Source: Planctomycetota bacterium (GTDB lineage Bacteria; Planctomycetota; SZUA-567; H5-PLA8). Taken from it: a stretch of 64,000 bases of DNA. The stretch covers positions 181,201-245,200 of the forward strand of contig JABTUM010000001.1 of assembly GCA_015075375.1 (NCBI GenBank), read 5' to 3'. The position numbers and the translations under genes are program-made. The notes under the pieces were generated by a model. That model was not told where the DNA came from. It searched no databases and saw only the letters and a program-made list of their open reading frames with translations. Below are positions 42,970 to 50,774 of the stretch, one piece after another. Every line of letters begins with the position of its first letter. Positions within the stretch are counted from its first letter, which is position 1.

Positions 42970-44997
42970 ATGCCCGAACCGCTTAAAGCCAAACCTGCCT
43001 GGCTGCGCACCACAGGCCTCGTTTCCGTCGGATTCTGGGAGCCGTTGTACTTCCTTAAGTACCGCGGCGGGCAATCCACGGAACTGGAGGCCGAGTACGA
43101 ACGCGCGCACTCCGACGAATCGCTCGACGCGCTCGCCGCCGCCGGCATCAACTTGGTCTGGATCCATTACTTCAAAGGCTTCGGGTTGGAGTTCGAAGCC
43201 GAAGAGATGGAACGAACGGCCGATTACATCCGCCGCGCGCACGAACGCGGCATCAAGGTCGCCACGTACGTGACGCTGGGTTCGCTGACGCCCGAAACGC
43301 TCCTGAGCGAAGAACCCGAAGCGCAGAACTGGCTCCAGATCAACCAGGACGGACAGCCGCCGAGCTGCCAGACCTCTTACCAATGTTTCCGCGTGCGCCC
43401 TTGCTACAACTGCGAAGGGTATTTGCGCTACATGGAACGCGTCTGCGGAGCGGCCATCGAGGCCGGCTCCGATATGATTCACTTCGACAACATCGGCTTC
43501 AACGCCGAGCCCGACACCTGCCACTGCCCGGTTTGCGTGGCGGCTTTCCGCGAGATGCTCCGCGAAGAGTACGGCCCGCAGGATGAAGACACGCGCGCGG
43601 CGGGCGTCGCGCGCTTCGGACACAACAGCTTCACGCATATCCGCCCGCCGCTTTTCAATCGTTGGAACCAGGCCGTGGAGCAGCGGCACGTACAAGTCCC
43701 GCACCAGCAGGAGTGGGTTCGCTTCAAGGTACTGAGCCTCACTCGCTGCATCGTGCGGCTCTCCAAGTTCATTCAGCGCAAGAATCCCGATTGCGCCGTC
43801 GAAGCCAATCTCTTCAAGGCGCACGGCGAGAACACCGGCTACCTGCACGGCATCGACTACAACGCGCAACTCCCGCATCTCGATTATGCGTTCAGCGAAG
43901 AACCCCACCGCACCGGAACCTTCAACGAGCTGGGCGCGGCGATTACCCGCACGCGCACCTTCAAGACCGCGCGCGCCTTCGACGTGGCCATCCAGACCTA
44001 TCACCACGGAGCCGGCGCCGAGTACGAACTGAATCTGGCGGAGCATCTCGCCTTCAACCCCAAGGGGCTGGGGCACTTCGGGCATCCGTTGCATGGCTTC
44101 TGGGCGCCGGGCGAATCGCTTAGCACCGAGCGGGACGAGAACGCGCGGCTTGCCAAGGCCTATATCGAATTCTACCGCCGCCATCGCGAAGAACTGTTTC
44201 TGCAGACGCGCAGCCTCGCTCGCATCGCCATCTTCCGCGATACGCCCAGTCTCACTTGGAACAGCCTCGAAACGCACCTCAGCCAGCTCAACGTCGAACA
44301 GACGCTGATCGAGCGCAACGTTCCGTTCGATCTGCTCTTCGCGACTCATCTTCCCGAATTGGAACGCTACGCTGCCGTGGTGCTGGCGAATGCCGAATGC
44401 CTCAGCGACGAGATTTGCGCACGCTTGAAGGCGTATGTTGAGCGCGGCGGCGGCCTGTTGCTCACCGAACAAGCCGCTCAGTACGATGCCTGGCGCCGGC
44501 GCCGCCCGCGCTCGGCGCTGGCCGAGCTTTTCGGACCGGCGTGGCCCAGCGCGGTTCACGTTCAATACGGCAATGGGCGCGTGGCCTACCTGCCCGAGCT
44601 GGCGCACGCGGCGCAGCCGGCCGCCTCCCCGGACGTCTGGTACGTCTTCAATAAGTATTGGGCGAGCGTTGGGAATGCCGATGCGCTGCTCGGCGCGCTG
44701 CGCCATGTCGCCGGCACTCCGCCTTGGAGCGTCCAGGCCCAGTCGGGGCGACCGCTGGCCGAAGCGGTGGCCGCACCCAACGGCTCCCGCGTCGTGCATG
44801 TGTTGAACCTCGACCCGCAGCAGACGCTGCGCGGGGTGGAAGTGACGCTCGACTGCGAGGCCGCGCCGACCGAGGTGCTCCCGCTCTCGCCTCTGCGAAG
44901 CTTCGATGCGCTGCCGTTCGAATACGATGCCGAGGCAAGACAAGTCCGCTTCCGGATAGAGGAATCGCCGCGTTACTTGGCGTTCCGGGTGCGCTGA
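42970..44997 (+). CDS. Glycoside-hydrolase-like TIM-barrel protein
   Basis: 675 residues from ATG 42970 (CAGGAG about 9 bases upstream). Starts with VSVGFWEPLYFLKYRGGQST, then NLVWIHYFKGFGLEFEAEE, KVATYVTLGSLTPE and DMIHFDNIGFNAEPDTCHCPVC, a barrel strand with acidic residues, as in putative glycosidases. A Rossmann-like C-terminal domain of the beta-galactosidase trimerisation type follows (YAAVVLANAECLSDEICARLKAYVERGGGLLLTEQAAQYD), then a beta domain. No signal peptide, so cytosolic. The nearest broad families are GH42-like or DUF4434-like proteins; substrate unknown. Confidence 0.72.
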   Translation: MPEPLKAKPAWLRTTGLVSVGFWEPLYFLKYRGGQSTELEAEYERAHSDESLDALAAAGINLVWIHYFKGFGLEFEAEEMERTADYIRRAHERGIKVATYVTLGSLTPETLLSEEPEAQNWLQINQDGQPPSCQTSYQCFRVRPCYNCEGYLRYMERVCGAAIEAGSDMIHFDNIGFNAEPDTCHCPVCVAAFREMLREEYGPQDEDTRAAGVARFGHNSFTHIRPPLFNRWNQAVEQRHVQVPHQQEWVRFKVLSLTRCIVRLSKFIQRKNPDCAVEANLFKAHGENTGYLHGIDYNAQLPHLDYAFSEEPHRTGTFNELGAAITRTRTFKTARAFDVAIQTYHHGAGAEYELNLAEHLAFNPKGLGHFGHPLHGFWAPGESLSTERDENARLAKAYIEFYRRHREELFLQTRSLARIAIFRDTPSLTWNSLETHLSQLNVEQTLIERNVPFDLLFATHLPELERYAAVVLANAECLSDEICARLKAYVERGGGLLLTEQAAQYDAWRRRRPRSALAELFGPAWPSAVHVQYGNGRVAYLPELAHAAQPAASPDVWYVFNKYWASVGNADALLGALRHVAGTPPWSVQAQSGRPLAEAVAAPNGSRVVHVLNLDPQQTLRGVEVTLDCEAAPTEVLPLSPLRSFDALPFEYDAEARQVRFRIEESPRYLAFRVR

Positions 44998-45001
44998 GTC
45001 A

Positions 45002-45391
45002 TTAAACCAGCGGCCCTCCGGTCAGCCAGGCCAGCGCCTCGGCTTCGTCCTTGAAGACCCGCAAGCGCGCGAGCACCTGGCCTTCGGAGAGCATCTCGAA
45101 CTGCCGGGCGACGCCGAACGCGTCCATCGTGCCCATCAACAGCGCGGCTTTGCCGTCACCGATTCGTTCGTTATGCCGAATATGGTTGCCGCGGGCCTGA
45201 ATCATCCCGGCGTAACCCGTGCCGCCGAAATCCAGATTTCGATGGTCGAATAGGGTATGCATCCCAGGCTGCCAGAACGGGCTGGTGAGGATGGCTTCGT
45301 TCATCCGGCGCTGATCTTCGGGATTGAACGAACCGCGCGTCACGATGCGCACAAAAGGAAGCTCTGGACTGTATGTAATGCTCCATTCCAT
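45002..45391 (-). CDS. STAS/SpoIIAA-like fold protein
   Basis: 129 residues from ATG 45391, which has CTGGAG 8 bases upstream; the ATG six bases earlier would place it too close. The pattern of alternating strands and helices with MEWSITYSPELPFVRIVTRGSF, HTLFDHRNLDFGG and LRVFKDEAEALAWLTG at the end matches the SpoIIAA-like (STAS-type) fold proteins. These are small, usually uncharacterised. No kinase or phosphatase partner is nearby. Divergent from the HEAT-type exported gene at 45649. Confidence 0.68.
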   Translation of the reverse strand: MEWSITYSPELPFVRIVTRGSFNPEDQRRMNEAILTSPFWQPGMHTLFDHRNLDFGGTGYAGMIQARGNHIRHNERIGDGKAALLMGTMDAFGVARQFEMLSEGQVLARLRVFKDEAEALAWLTGGPLV

Positions 45392-45570
45392 CGGCATAAC
45401 TCCAGATCGCATAAGATATAGGGGCAATCTGGATGCACGCGCCCCAAAATGCAATTGAAAACGACCTTCTCCATTAAGCCGCGCAAATCATCTGTTTTGG
45501 CGCTTCGTTTCAGGTTTGGAGTCCCATTTCCTGCCTCGCCAAGCGTCCAAGTTGGGTGCATTCTTCTGAG

Positions 45571-45598
45571 TTGAGTTGCGCCGGCTTTCTGGCATACT
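45571..45598 (+). promoter_or_regulatory. Candidate promoter of the 45649 gene
   Basis: TTGAGT (45571-45576) and CATACT (45593-45598) are 16 bases apart, each matching 4 of 6 consensus bases. They lie about 50 bases before the start codon in an AT-richer part of a 257-base divergent spacer. Confidence 0.35.
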
Positions 45599-45648
45599 AA
45601 CAAAAGCTTGGCCTGTTTCGTCTTACGAGTACCTGGGAGAATGGTTTC

Positions 45649-46491
45649 ATGGCGCGGCTGTCCGAAGCGATCGGAATCGGCGTGCTGATGGGCGCGATAC
45701 TGCTCGTCTGCCCCGGTTGCTCCACCAAAGCCGCCAAGAAGGCGCTGAATAAGCCCTACGCGGAAGATACGTATTCCGGTTTCGGCGACAAGAGCCGCAC
45801 CAAGGACAGCAAGGCCGTTCGCAAAGCCGAGCCCATCGGCGACGATATGGCTCCGGATCAGGCCATCGATCTCCTCATCGACCAGCTCCAGCGCAAAGAA
45901 CTCGCGTACGTCATTCCTGCCGAAGACGAACTTCACTATTGGGCGCAAAAGCAGGGCGTGGCCGAGATCATCGTGCGCAAGGTGCGGTTGTTGCTTAAAG
46001 ATCCGCGCATTGAGGTCCGTGCGCCCGCGCTGCGTCTGACCATGACGTACGGCGGCAAGGAAAGCGTCGGCGATTTGATCGAAGTGCTGGGCGACGAAGA
46101 GTTTGGAATGCGCGAGTCGGCCTTCAAAAAGCTTAAACTCGTCACCGGCCGCGACATGGGCTTCGATCCGTCGGGCGGCGATTTGGCACGCGTCAAGTCG
46201 ATCGAATCCTGGCGCCAGTGGTGGCAGGACGAACAACGCAACGCCGTGGCTGGAAGCGCGCAAGGCGTGCAGGGACTTGAAGTTGCACCGCCTCAATTGG
46301 TGGAGCCGAATGCACCCAACGCCCCGGCCGCGCCCGTCGAGGCCGGCCTGGAAGCCTCCGCGCCCACGCAGGATCAAGCGCCCGTTCGCGAAACCAAGAG
46401 CGGCGAACCCACCGCCCAAAACCGCTTCTACACGCCCCGCGAGGAAGAAGCCCTTCCCCCACCCCGCGACCGCAACGCTTCTCGCGAATAA
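45649..46491 (+). CDS. Exported HEAT-like protein, possible lipoprotein
   Basis: 280 residues. N-terminus EAIGIGVLMGAILLVCPGCSTKAAKK has a hydrophobic core ending in a Cys, a possible but non-standard lipoprotein signal. The core is helical repeat (QAIDLLIDQLQRKELAYVIPAEDELHYWAQ; VAEIIVRKVRLLLKDPRIEVRAPALRLTMTYGG; ESVGDLIEVLGDEEFGMRESAFKKLK), then ESWRQWWQDEQ as seen in many planctomycete HEAT proteins, and a Pro/Ala-rich tail. GGGAGA precedes the ATG. Function unknown. Confidence 0.74.
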   Translation: MARLSEAIGIGVLMGAILLVCPGCSTKAAKKALNKPYAEDTYSGFGDKSRTKDSKAVRKAEPIGDDMAPDQAIDLLIDQLQRKELAYVIPAEDELHYWAQKQGVAEIIVRKVRLLLKDPRIEVRAPALRLTMTYGGKESVGDLIEVLGDEEFGMRESAFKKLKLVTGRDMGFDPSGGDLARVKSIESWRQWWQDEQRNAVAGSAQGVQGLEVAPPQLVEPNAPNAPAAPVEAGLEASAPTQDQAPVRETKSGEPTAQNRFYTPREEEALPPPRDRNASRE

Positions 46492-46580
46492 GCGGCGCCG
46501 GCACACCGTCCTGCATGCCATCGGGACGCCGTGTAATCTGAAGGTGACGCGCCGAACCGCACGCCTAAGATGGGGCGCAT

Positions 46581-46592
46581 TCCTCGCGAGGA
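46581..46592 (+). promoter_or_regulatory. 12-bp palindrome over the ribosome site of the PHP gene
   Basis: TCCTCGCGAGGA is a perfect palindrome ending 9 bases before ATG 46602 and includes the AGGA ribosome site. As RNA it can fold with a CGCG loop that hides the site; as DNA it could be an operator. Confidence 0.35.
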
Positions 46593-46601
46593 TCGATACC
46601 C

Positions 46602-47555
46602 ATGCTTGCCCCTGGCTGGCGAAATCCGTTCAAGGCGCCGGGTGCGTGGCGCAAAGCGAATCTGCACGCGCACACCACTCATAGCGACGGACGTGTCGAC
46701 TTGCAGACGCGCGTCAACGAGTACGCCGCTGCCGGCTGGGATGTCCTGGCCATCACCGATCACCACGCCATTACCGATCTGAAGGGCCTCCAGGCGCCGC
46801 CGGGCTTCGTGGTCCTGCCGGGCGCGGAACTGCACCCCGGCAACCCTTTTGGGGGCGACCGCTACCACCTCGTCTGCCTGAACGTCGAACAGGCTCGCGA
46901 TGCCCGGACGGCGGCGCATCCGCAGGAAGTGATCGACGAGGTGACGGGACGCGGGGGGCTGGTCTACTTCGCGCATCCGTACTGGTGTAAACACAAGCTC
47001 CGCGACTTCGAACCGCTGAGCGGGTACACGGGCGTCGAGGTTTACAACCACGGCTGCCGCGATGCGGGACGCCCCGACAGCGGCGCACAGTGGGACGACC
47101 TCCTGGCGCAGTCCGGCGTCTGCCCGGGCATCGCGACCGACGACTGCCACGGCCCGGGCGGCGCTTCGGATACGTACGGCGGGTGGACCTGGATCCGCAC
47201 CGAAGAGCGTTCCCGCGAGGCCGCCATCGAAGCGCTGCGCGGCGGGATGAACTACAGTTCCAGCGGGCCGGAGATCCTCGCGCTCGAGATCGAGGACGCG
47301 GTGCTGGGCGGCAACGGCAAGCCGCAGGTTGCGACGCACCGCATCACGGTGCGGACTTCCCCCGTGCGCGAAATCTTCTTCGTCTCCGACGTGAGCGGTT
47401 CGTGCTGCGAACCCGATCCGGAAGCGGCGCGCGGCGGCGCGACGATCGCCGAAGGTTCGTTCGTCGTACGCCCCGGGTGCCGATACGTGCGGGTCGAAAT
47501 ATTGGACCATGCAGGGCGGAAGGCATGGAGCAATCCCATTCCGTTCGCCTGGTAA
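46602..47555 (+). CDS. PHP-domain metal-dependent phosphoesterase
   Basis: 317 residues. PHP motifs: ANLHAHTTHSDG (His22, His24), ITDHHAIT (Asp53, His54, His55), PGAELHPG (Glu76), VYFAHPYW, and ATDDCHGPG. These bind up to three metals. Stand-alone PHP proteins act on small phosphoesters (for example histidinol phosphate, nucleotides). A beta-sandwich-like C-terminal domain follows from about 230 (YSSSGPEILALEIED; VRVEILDHAGRKAWSNPI). It belongs to a group related to CehA/McbA-type hydrolases; cellular role unknown. Confidence 0.88.
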   Translation: MLAPGWRNPFKAPGAWRKANLHAHTTHSDGRVDLQTRVNEYAAAGWDVLAITDHHAITDLKGLQAPPGFVVLPGAELHPGNPFGGDRYHLVCLNVEQARDARTAAHPQEVIDEVTGRGGLVYFAHPYWCKHKLRDFEPLSGYTGVEVYNHGCRDAGRPDSGAQWDDLLAQSGVCPGIATDDCHGPGGASDTYGGWTWIRTEERSREAAIEALRGGMNYSSSGPEILALEIEDAVLGGNGKPQVATHRITVRTSPVREIFFVSDVSGSCCEPDPEAARGGATIAEGSFVVRPGCRYVRVEILDHAGRKAWSNPIPFAW

Positions 47556-47556
47556 A

Positions 47557-47574
47557 CGGCCGCTGGAGCGGCCG
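47557..47574 (+). other. GC stem-loop between the PHP and exported genes
   Basis: CGGCCGCT (47557-47564) pairs with AGCGGCCG (47567-47574), 8 bp in full or 7 bp with a 4-base loop. No T-run follows; possible mRNA stabiliser or processing site. Confidence 0.4.
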
Positions 47575-47606
47575 GCGGGGCGGGCGGTGTTAGCGAGGAG
47601 CTTGAA

Positions 47607-48164
47607 ATGAAGCGGAATTGGGCATGGGTATTGGGCGTGGCGCTGCTGGTAACCGCCGCGGCTCAGGGCGCGGAAGAGCACCCGTACAAGACAGCCAAGG
47701 TCGGCGACTGGGTGTCGTACAAGAACACCGTCAGTCTGCCCACCGGCCAGAAGATGGAAAGTCCGATGAAGCAGGTGGTCACGGCCAAGGACGAAACTTC
47801 CGTTACTCTGAAGGTCACCACCGAGGCCGCCGGCCAGTCGTACGATTCCGAACAGAAGATCGACCTGACGAAGGAATGGACCGGCGTGCCGGAGATGCCT
47901 AACGCCAAGGTCGAGAAGCTCGAAGAAGGCAAGGAAGACGCCAAGGCCGGCGAAAAGTCCTACGCCTGCAACTGGGTGAAGTACAAAATCAGCGCCGAGG
48001 TGAACGGCGTCGCGACGGTCAACAACGCCAAGATCTGGACCAGCAAGGACGTTCCGCTGGGCGGTCTGGTCAGAATGGAGATGGCCACCGATATGGACGT
48101 CGGCGGCACGAAGATGACTACTCAAATGGTCATGGAACTGACGGGTTCGGGCAAGGCGGAGTAA
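47607..48164 (+). CDS. Small exported protein, first of three paralogues
   Basis: 185 residues, ATG with AGGAG 6 bases upstream. Signal peptide MKRNWAWVLGVALLVTAAAQGAE. The mature part has YKTAKVGDWVSYKNTV, TLKVTTEAAGQSYDSEQKID, and ACNWVKYKISAEV...KIWTSKDVPLGGLVRMEM. The same blocks are in the next two genes (KPGDWIEWKVS / KVWTSPDVPMGGKVKSEVEM; TWTSAALAFGVARVEI). I know no function. One mature Cys (in YACNWVKY). Confidence 0.78.
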   Translation: MKRNWAWVLGVALLVTAAAQGAEEHPYKTAKVGDWVSYKNTVSLPTGQKMESPMKQVVTAKDETSVTLKVTTEAAGQSYDSEQKIDLTKEWTGVPEMPNAKVEKLEEGKEDAKAGEKSYACNWVKYKISAEVNGVATVNNAKIWTSKDVPLGGLVRMEMATDMDVGGTKMTTQMVMELTGSGKAE

Positions 48165-48174
48165 CCGGCTGCGC

Positions 48175-48203
48175 GTCCGGCACGGGTCACGCCCGTGCCG
48201 GAC
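48175..48203 (+). other. Perfect stem-loop between two paralogous genes
   Basis: A 12-bp perfect GC-rich stem (48175-48186 with 48192-48203) with a 5-base loop, 11 bases after the stop and 20 before the next ATG. There is no T-run, so more likely an mRNA stabiliser or partial terminator than a full stop. Confidence 0.6.
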
Positions 48204-48223
48204 CGCGGGAGGGAAGCGGGACC

Positions 48224-48763
48224 ATGCGTTCGATCCATGTGCTGACGGGGCTGTGCCTTCTGCTGTGCGCCGCGCACCTTGCTGCGGCCGACGGCGCCGC
48301 AAGTCCTTACGCCAAGTCCAAGCCGGGCGACTGGATCGAATGGAAGGTCAGCGCCCAGCAAGGTGGAAATCCGGTCGCGTACACGCACCGCGAAACGGTC
48401 GTCGCGCGCGGCAACGACGAAGTTACGGTCGAGACGAGCACCGAAGTCGCCGGCCAACCCGTCACGCGCCAGAACGTTTACAAGCTCAAGGAGGCCGCCG
48501 GCGCGGCCAAAACGTCCAAGGCCATCCGCCAGGAGAAAATCGGTGAAGGCGCCGAAGACGTGACGGTGGACGGCAAGGTGTACCATTGCCAGTGGGTGCA
48601 GTGGAAGATCACCGTCACCGTCGGCGAAAACGAACTCGTCACCACGCAGAAGGTCTGGACCTCGCCCGACGTCCCGATGGGCGGGAAGGTGAAGTCCGAA
48701 GTGGAGATGCCCAACGGCGGGACGCAGACGTTCGTCCTCTCCGGCTTCGGTTCCGGTAAATGA
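48224..48763 (+). CDS. Small exported protein, second paralogue
   Basis: 179 residues. Signal peptide IHVLTGLCLLLCAAHLAAADG. Mature domain aligned with the neighbours: KSKPGDWIEWKVSAQQGG, RETVVARGNDEVTVETST, YHCQWVQWKITVTVGENELVTTQKVWTSPDVPMGG. Its stop overlaps the start of the third gene by 4 bases (ATGA at 48760-48763), so the two are translationally coupled. A hairpin separates it from the first gene. Function unknown. Confidence 0.78.
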   Translation: MRSIHVLTGLCLLLCAAHLAAADGAASPYAKSKPGDWIEWKVSAQQGGNPVAYTHRETVVARGNDEVTVETSTEVAGQPVTRQNVYKLKEAAGAAKTSKAIRQEKIGEGAEDVTVDGKVYHCQWVQWKITVTVGENELVTTQKVWTSPDVPMGGKVKSEVEMPNGGTQTFVLSGFGSGK

Positions 48764-49290
48764 CGCGCGCGGCGCGCCTGGGCCTCTGGCCGCTGTTCTT
48801 CCTGGCCGTCCAGGCTTGGTCTGCCGAAACCGCCGCGCTACCCGAATTCCCTCTCCAACCCGGCCCCTGGATCGAACAGGCGCGCGCGGGGCAATGGATT
48901 CGCGCGCGCCTCACGATCCGTCTGGACGCCGAGCGCCGCGTGGAAGCCGTGGTCACGCGCAGCATCGAAGCGGTCGAACGCGACGGCGAAGCGCGTCTGC
49001 TGCGCGTCAAATCGCGGATCGAGTTCGCCGGGGTAACCGAGACCTACGAAGAACGACTGCGCGTAATGCCGCCGGAGGCCGATGCGCCCCCGGCCTCGCC
49101 TCAGGCCGATGACCTCAAGGTCGCGGGCCAGAAATTGCGCTGTGCGGTGAGCGAATCGAGGCTGGAAAAGTCAGGCCGGAAGGAAAAAGTGAAAACCTGG
49201 ACGAGCGCGGCGCTGGCCTTCGGGGTCGCGCGGGTGGAGATCGACGGCAAGCCAAGCTACGAAGTGCTGGAGTACGGGCCGCGGCCCTGA
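48760..49290 (+). CDS. Small exported protein, third paralogue
   Basis: 176 residues. Signal peptide RAARLGLWPLFFLAVQAWSAE. The mature region has WIEQARAGQWIRARLTIRL, RLLRVKSRIEFAGVTETYEE, and LRCAVSESRLE then TWTSAALAFGVARVEIDGKPSYEVLEYGP, the most divergent of the three. Overlaps the previous gene by 4 bases. It ends 10 bases from the convergent HEAT gene. Function unknown. Confidence 0.76.
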   Translation: MTRAARLGLWPLFFLAVQAWSAETAALPEFPLQPGPWIEQARAGQWIRARLTIRLDAERRVEAVVTRSIEAVERDGEARLLRVKSRIEFAGVTETYEERLRVMPPEADAPPASPQADDLKVAGQKLRCAVSESRLEKSGRKEKVKTWTSAALAFGVARVEIDGKPSYEVLEYGPRP

Positions 49291-49300
49291 AGCCGCATCG

Positions 49301-50752
49301 TTACTGCCCCGGCGGTTTGGCGAAATTCAGATCGGCGCGTTCCCGGTTTTCCTGCCACCAGCGCTCCCACTCTTCGCGCGTCGTCAGCGTCGTCTGGCCG
49401 GTCAGCGTTTTGAGTCCTTCGACGACTTCCGAGCCGACGCGCTGGTTCTCGGCTTCCAGGCCCGCCATCAACGCGGCGCAGGCGGGCTTGCCGCCGTGGC
49501 GGACCAGCGCTTCGATGCCGCTGCGCGCGGTGTCGGTATCCTGTTCGCGCTTGAGCGCGTCGGCGAGCGTCGCGAGGGCCGCTTCGTCGCCGCGCCAAGC
49601 CAGCGCCTCCAGCGCATCGCGGCGCACTTCGGAATAATCGCAGCGCACGGCCAAATCGAGTCCTGGCTTGATCGAGGCCGGATCGTCGAAGTGCGCCAGC
49701 ACGTCCACACCCATGCGCCCGAAAATGGGATCGGGCGTGTCGCGCACGGCCTCACCCAGGCTGCGCAGCGCGCCCTCGGTGGCTTTCACGTCCGGCGTGC
49801 GCAACGCGGTCAGGAACGTCGAAAGCAGGCGTTGCCGCTCGCGCGCCGCCGCTTCGCGCTGCTGGCGCTTGCGTTCGAAGGCTTCCTTCTGCGCGGCTTC
49901 GGTCTGCTGCACCTGCTGCGCCTGTTCGGCCAGCATCTTCTCGTGCTCGTCGTGGGTCATCCAGCGCCCGCCGATCTTGAACATATCCATCTCGTCGCGT
50001 GCCACGCGGCTGGCCTGAGGGTGGTTCGGGTCCACGGCCAGCACCTGCCGGATCATCTCGTGGTACTCGTGCGTCCGGCGCAGCAGGTCGTAGGTCTTCA
50101 CCGCCAGATTGTAGAGCCCTTCGGCGTCGTTGGCCGCCAATTCACGTTTACGCAGCGCAAGCGAAAGGGTCCAGGTCTTGGTGCGCAGCGCGACGAACTG
50201 GTCGTGCTGATTGAAATCGTGAATCTTGCTGTTCAGCAGCTTGGAGATGCGATGGCCCAAGTCCTCCAGCGCTCCCGCGTCCGACTTTTGCTTATAGAGA
50301 TCGAAACGCCGTTCGAAGCGCGGCAGATCGGCCTGCAGGCGCTTGACCTCGACGAGCGCCAATTCCACGTTCTGGTCGCCCGGCTTGGGACGCAGCGTGC
50401 CGCAGATCCAGACGTTGTCTCCGCGCTTCAGCGATTCCATGAAGCGCAAGCGCTGGGGGTCTTGGCAGACGATCCGCCCGCGCACGCCCAGCAGTTTGAC
50501 TTCGGTCTTGATCAGGATGTCGAACTTGCCTTCGAAACAGACGTCCTGGGACTCGAGCATGTTGCGCGTCTGCAGGATGGAGGTGTCCACTTCGTGCCAC
50601 GGCCGGTTCAGGTAACGGACGTTGTACGTCTTCCCGCCGCCGGGCAGGACAATCTCTTCGCGCGGCAGGTCTTCGACGTTGAACTCGTCCTGCGCCGCCA
50701 GACTCGCGGCCAATAAGACGCCCGCCCAGCAACACCAACCGGAGCGTTTCAT
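49301..50752 (-). CDS. Exported HEAT-repeat protein with N-terminal beta domain
   Basis: 483 residues. Signal peptide MKRSGWCCWAGVLLAASLAAQDE. An N-terminal beta domain follows (YNVRYLNRPWHEVDTSILQT; FDILIKTEVKLLGVRGRI), then a helical section (about 180-290) with EQAQQVQQTEAAQKEAFERKRQQREAAARERQR, and a C-terminal HEAT region (about 300-450) with EVRRDALEALAWRGDEAALATLADAL and ESLxxLTGQTTLTTREEWERWWQ, which recalls the same ending in 45649-46491. Its start is 22 bases after the stop of the 1330-residue protein, likely cotranscribed. Unknown role. Confidence 0.77.
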   Translation of the reverse strand: MKRSGWCCWAGVLLAASLAAQDEFNVEDLPREEIVLPGGGKTYNVRYLNRPWHEVDTSILQTRNMLESQDVCFEGKFDILIKTEVKLLGVRGRIVCQDPQRLRFMESLKRGDNVWICGTLRPKPGDQNVELALVEVKRLQADLPRFERRFDLYKQKSDAGALEDLGHRISKLLNSKIHDFNQHDQFVALRTKTWTLSLALRKRELAANDAEGLYNLAVKTYDLLRRTHEYHEMIRQVLAVDPNHPQASRVARDEMDMFKIGGRWMTHDEHEKMLAEQAQQVQQTEAAQKEAFERKRQQREAAARERQRLLSTFLTALRTPDVKATEGALRSLGEAVRDTPDPIFGRMGVDVLAHFDDPASIKPGLDLAVRCDYSEVRRDALEALAWRGDEAALATLADALKREQDTDTARSGIEALVRHGGKPACAALMAGLEAENQRVGSEVVEGLKTLTGQTTLTTREEWERWWQENRERADLNFAKPPGQ

Positions 50753-50774
50753 GCGTCGCCTCCCCCCGCCGCGA

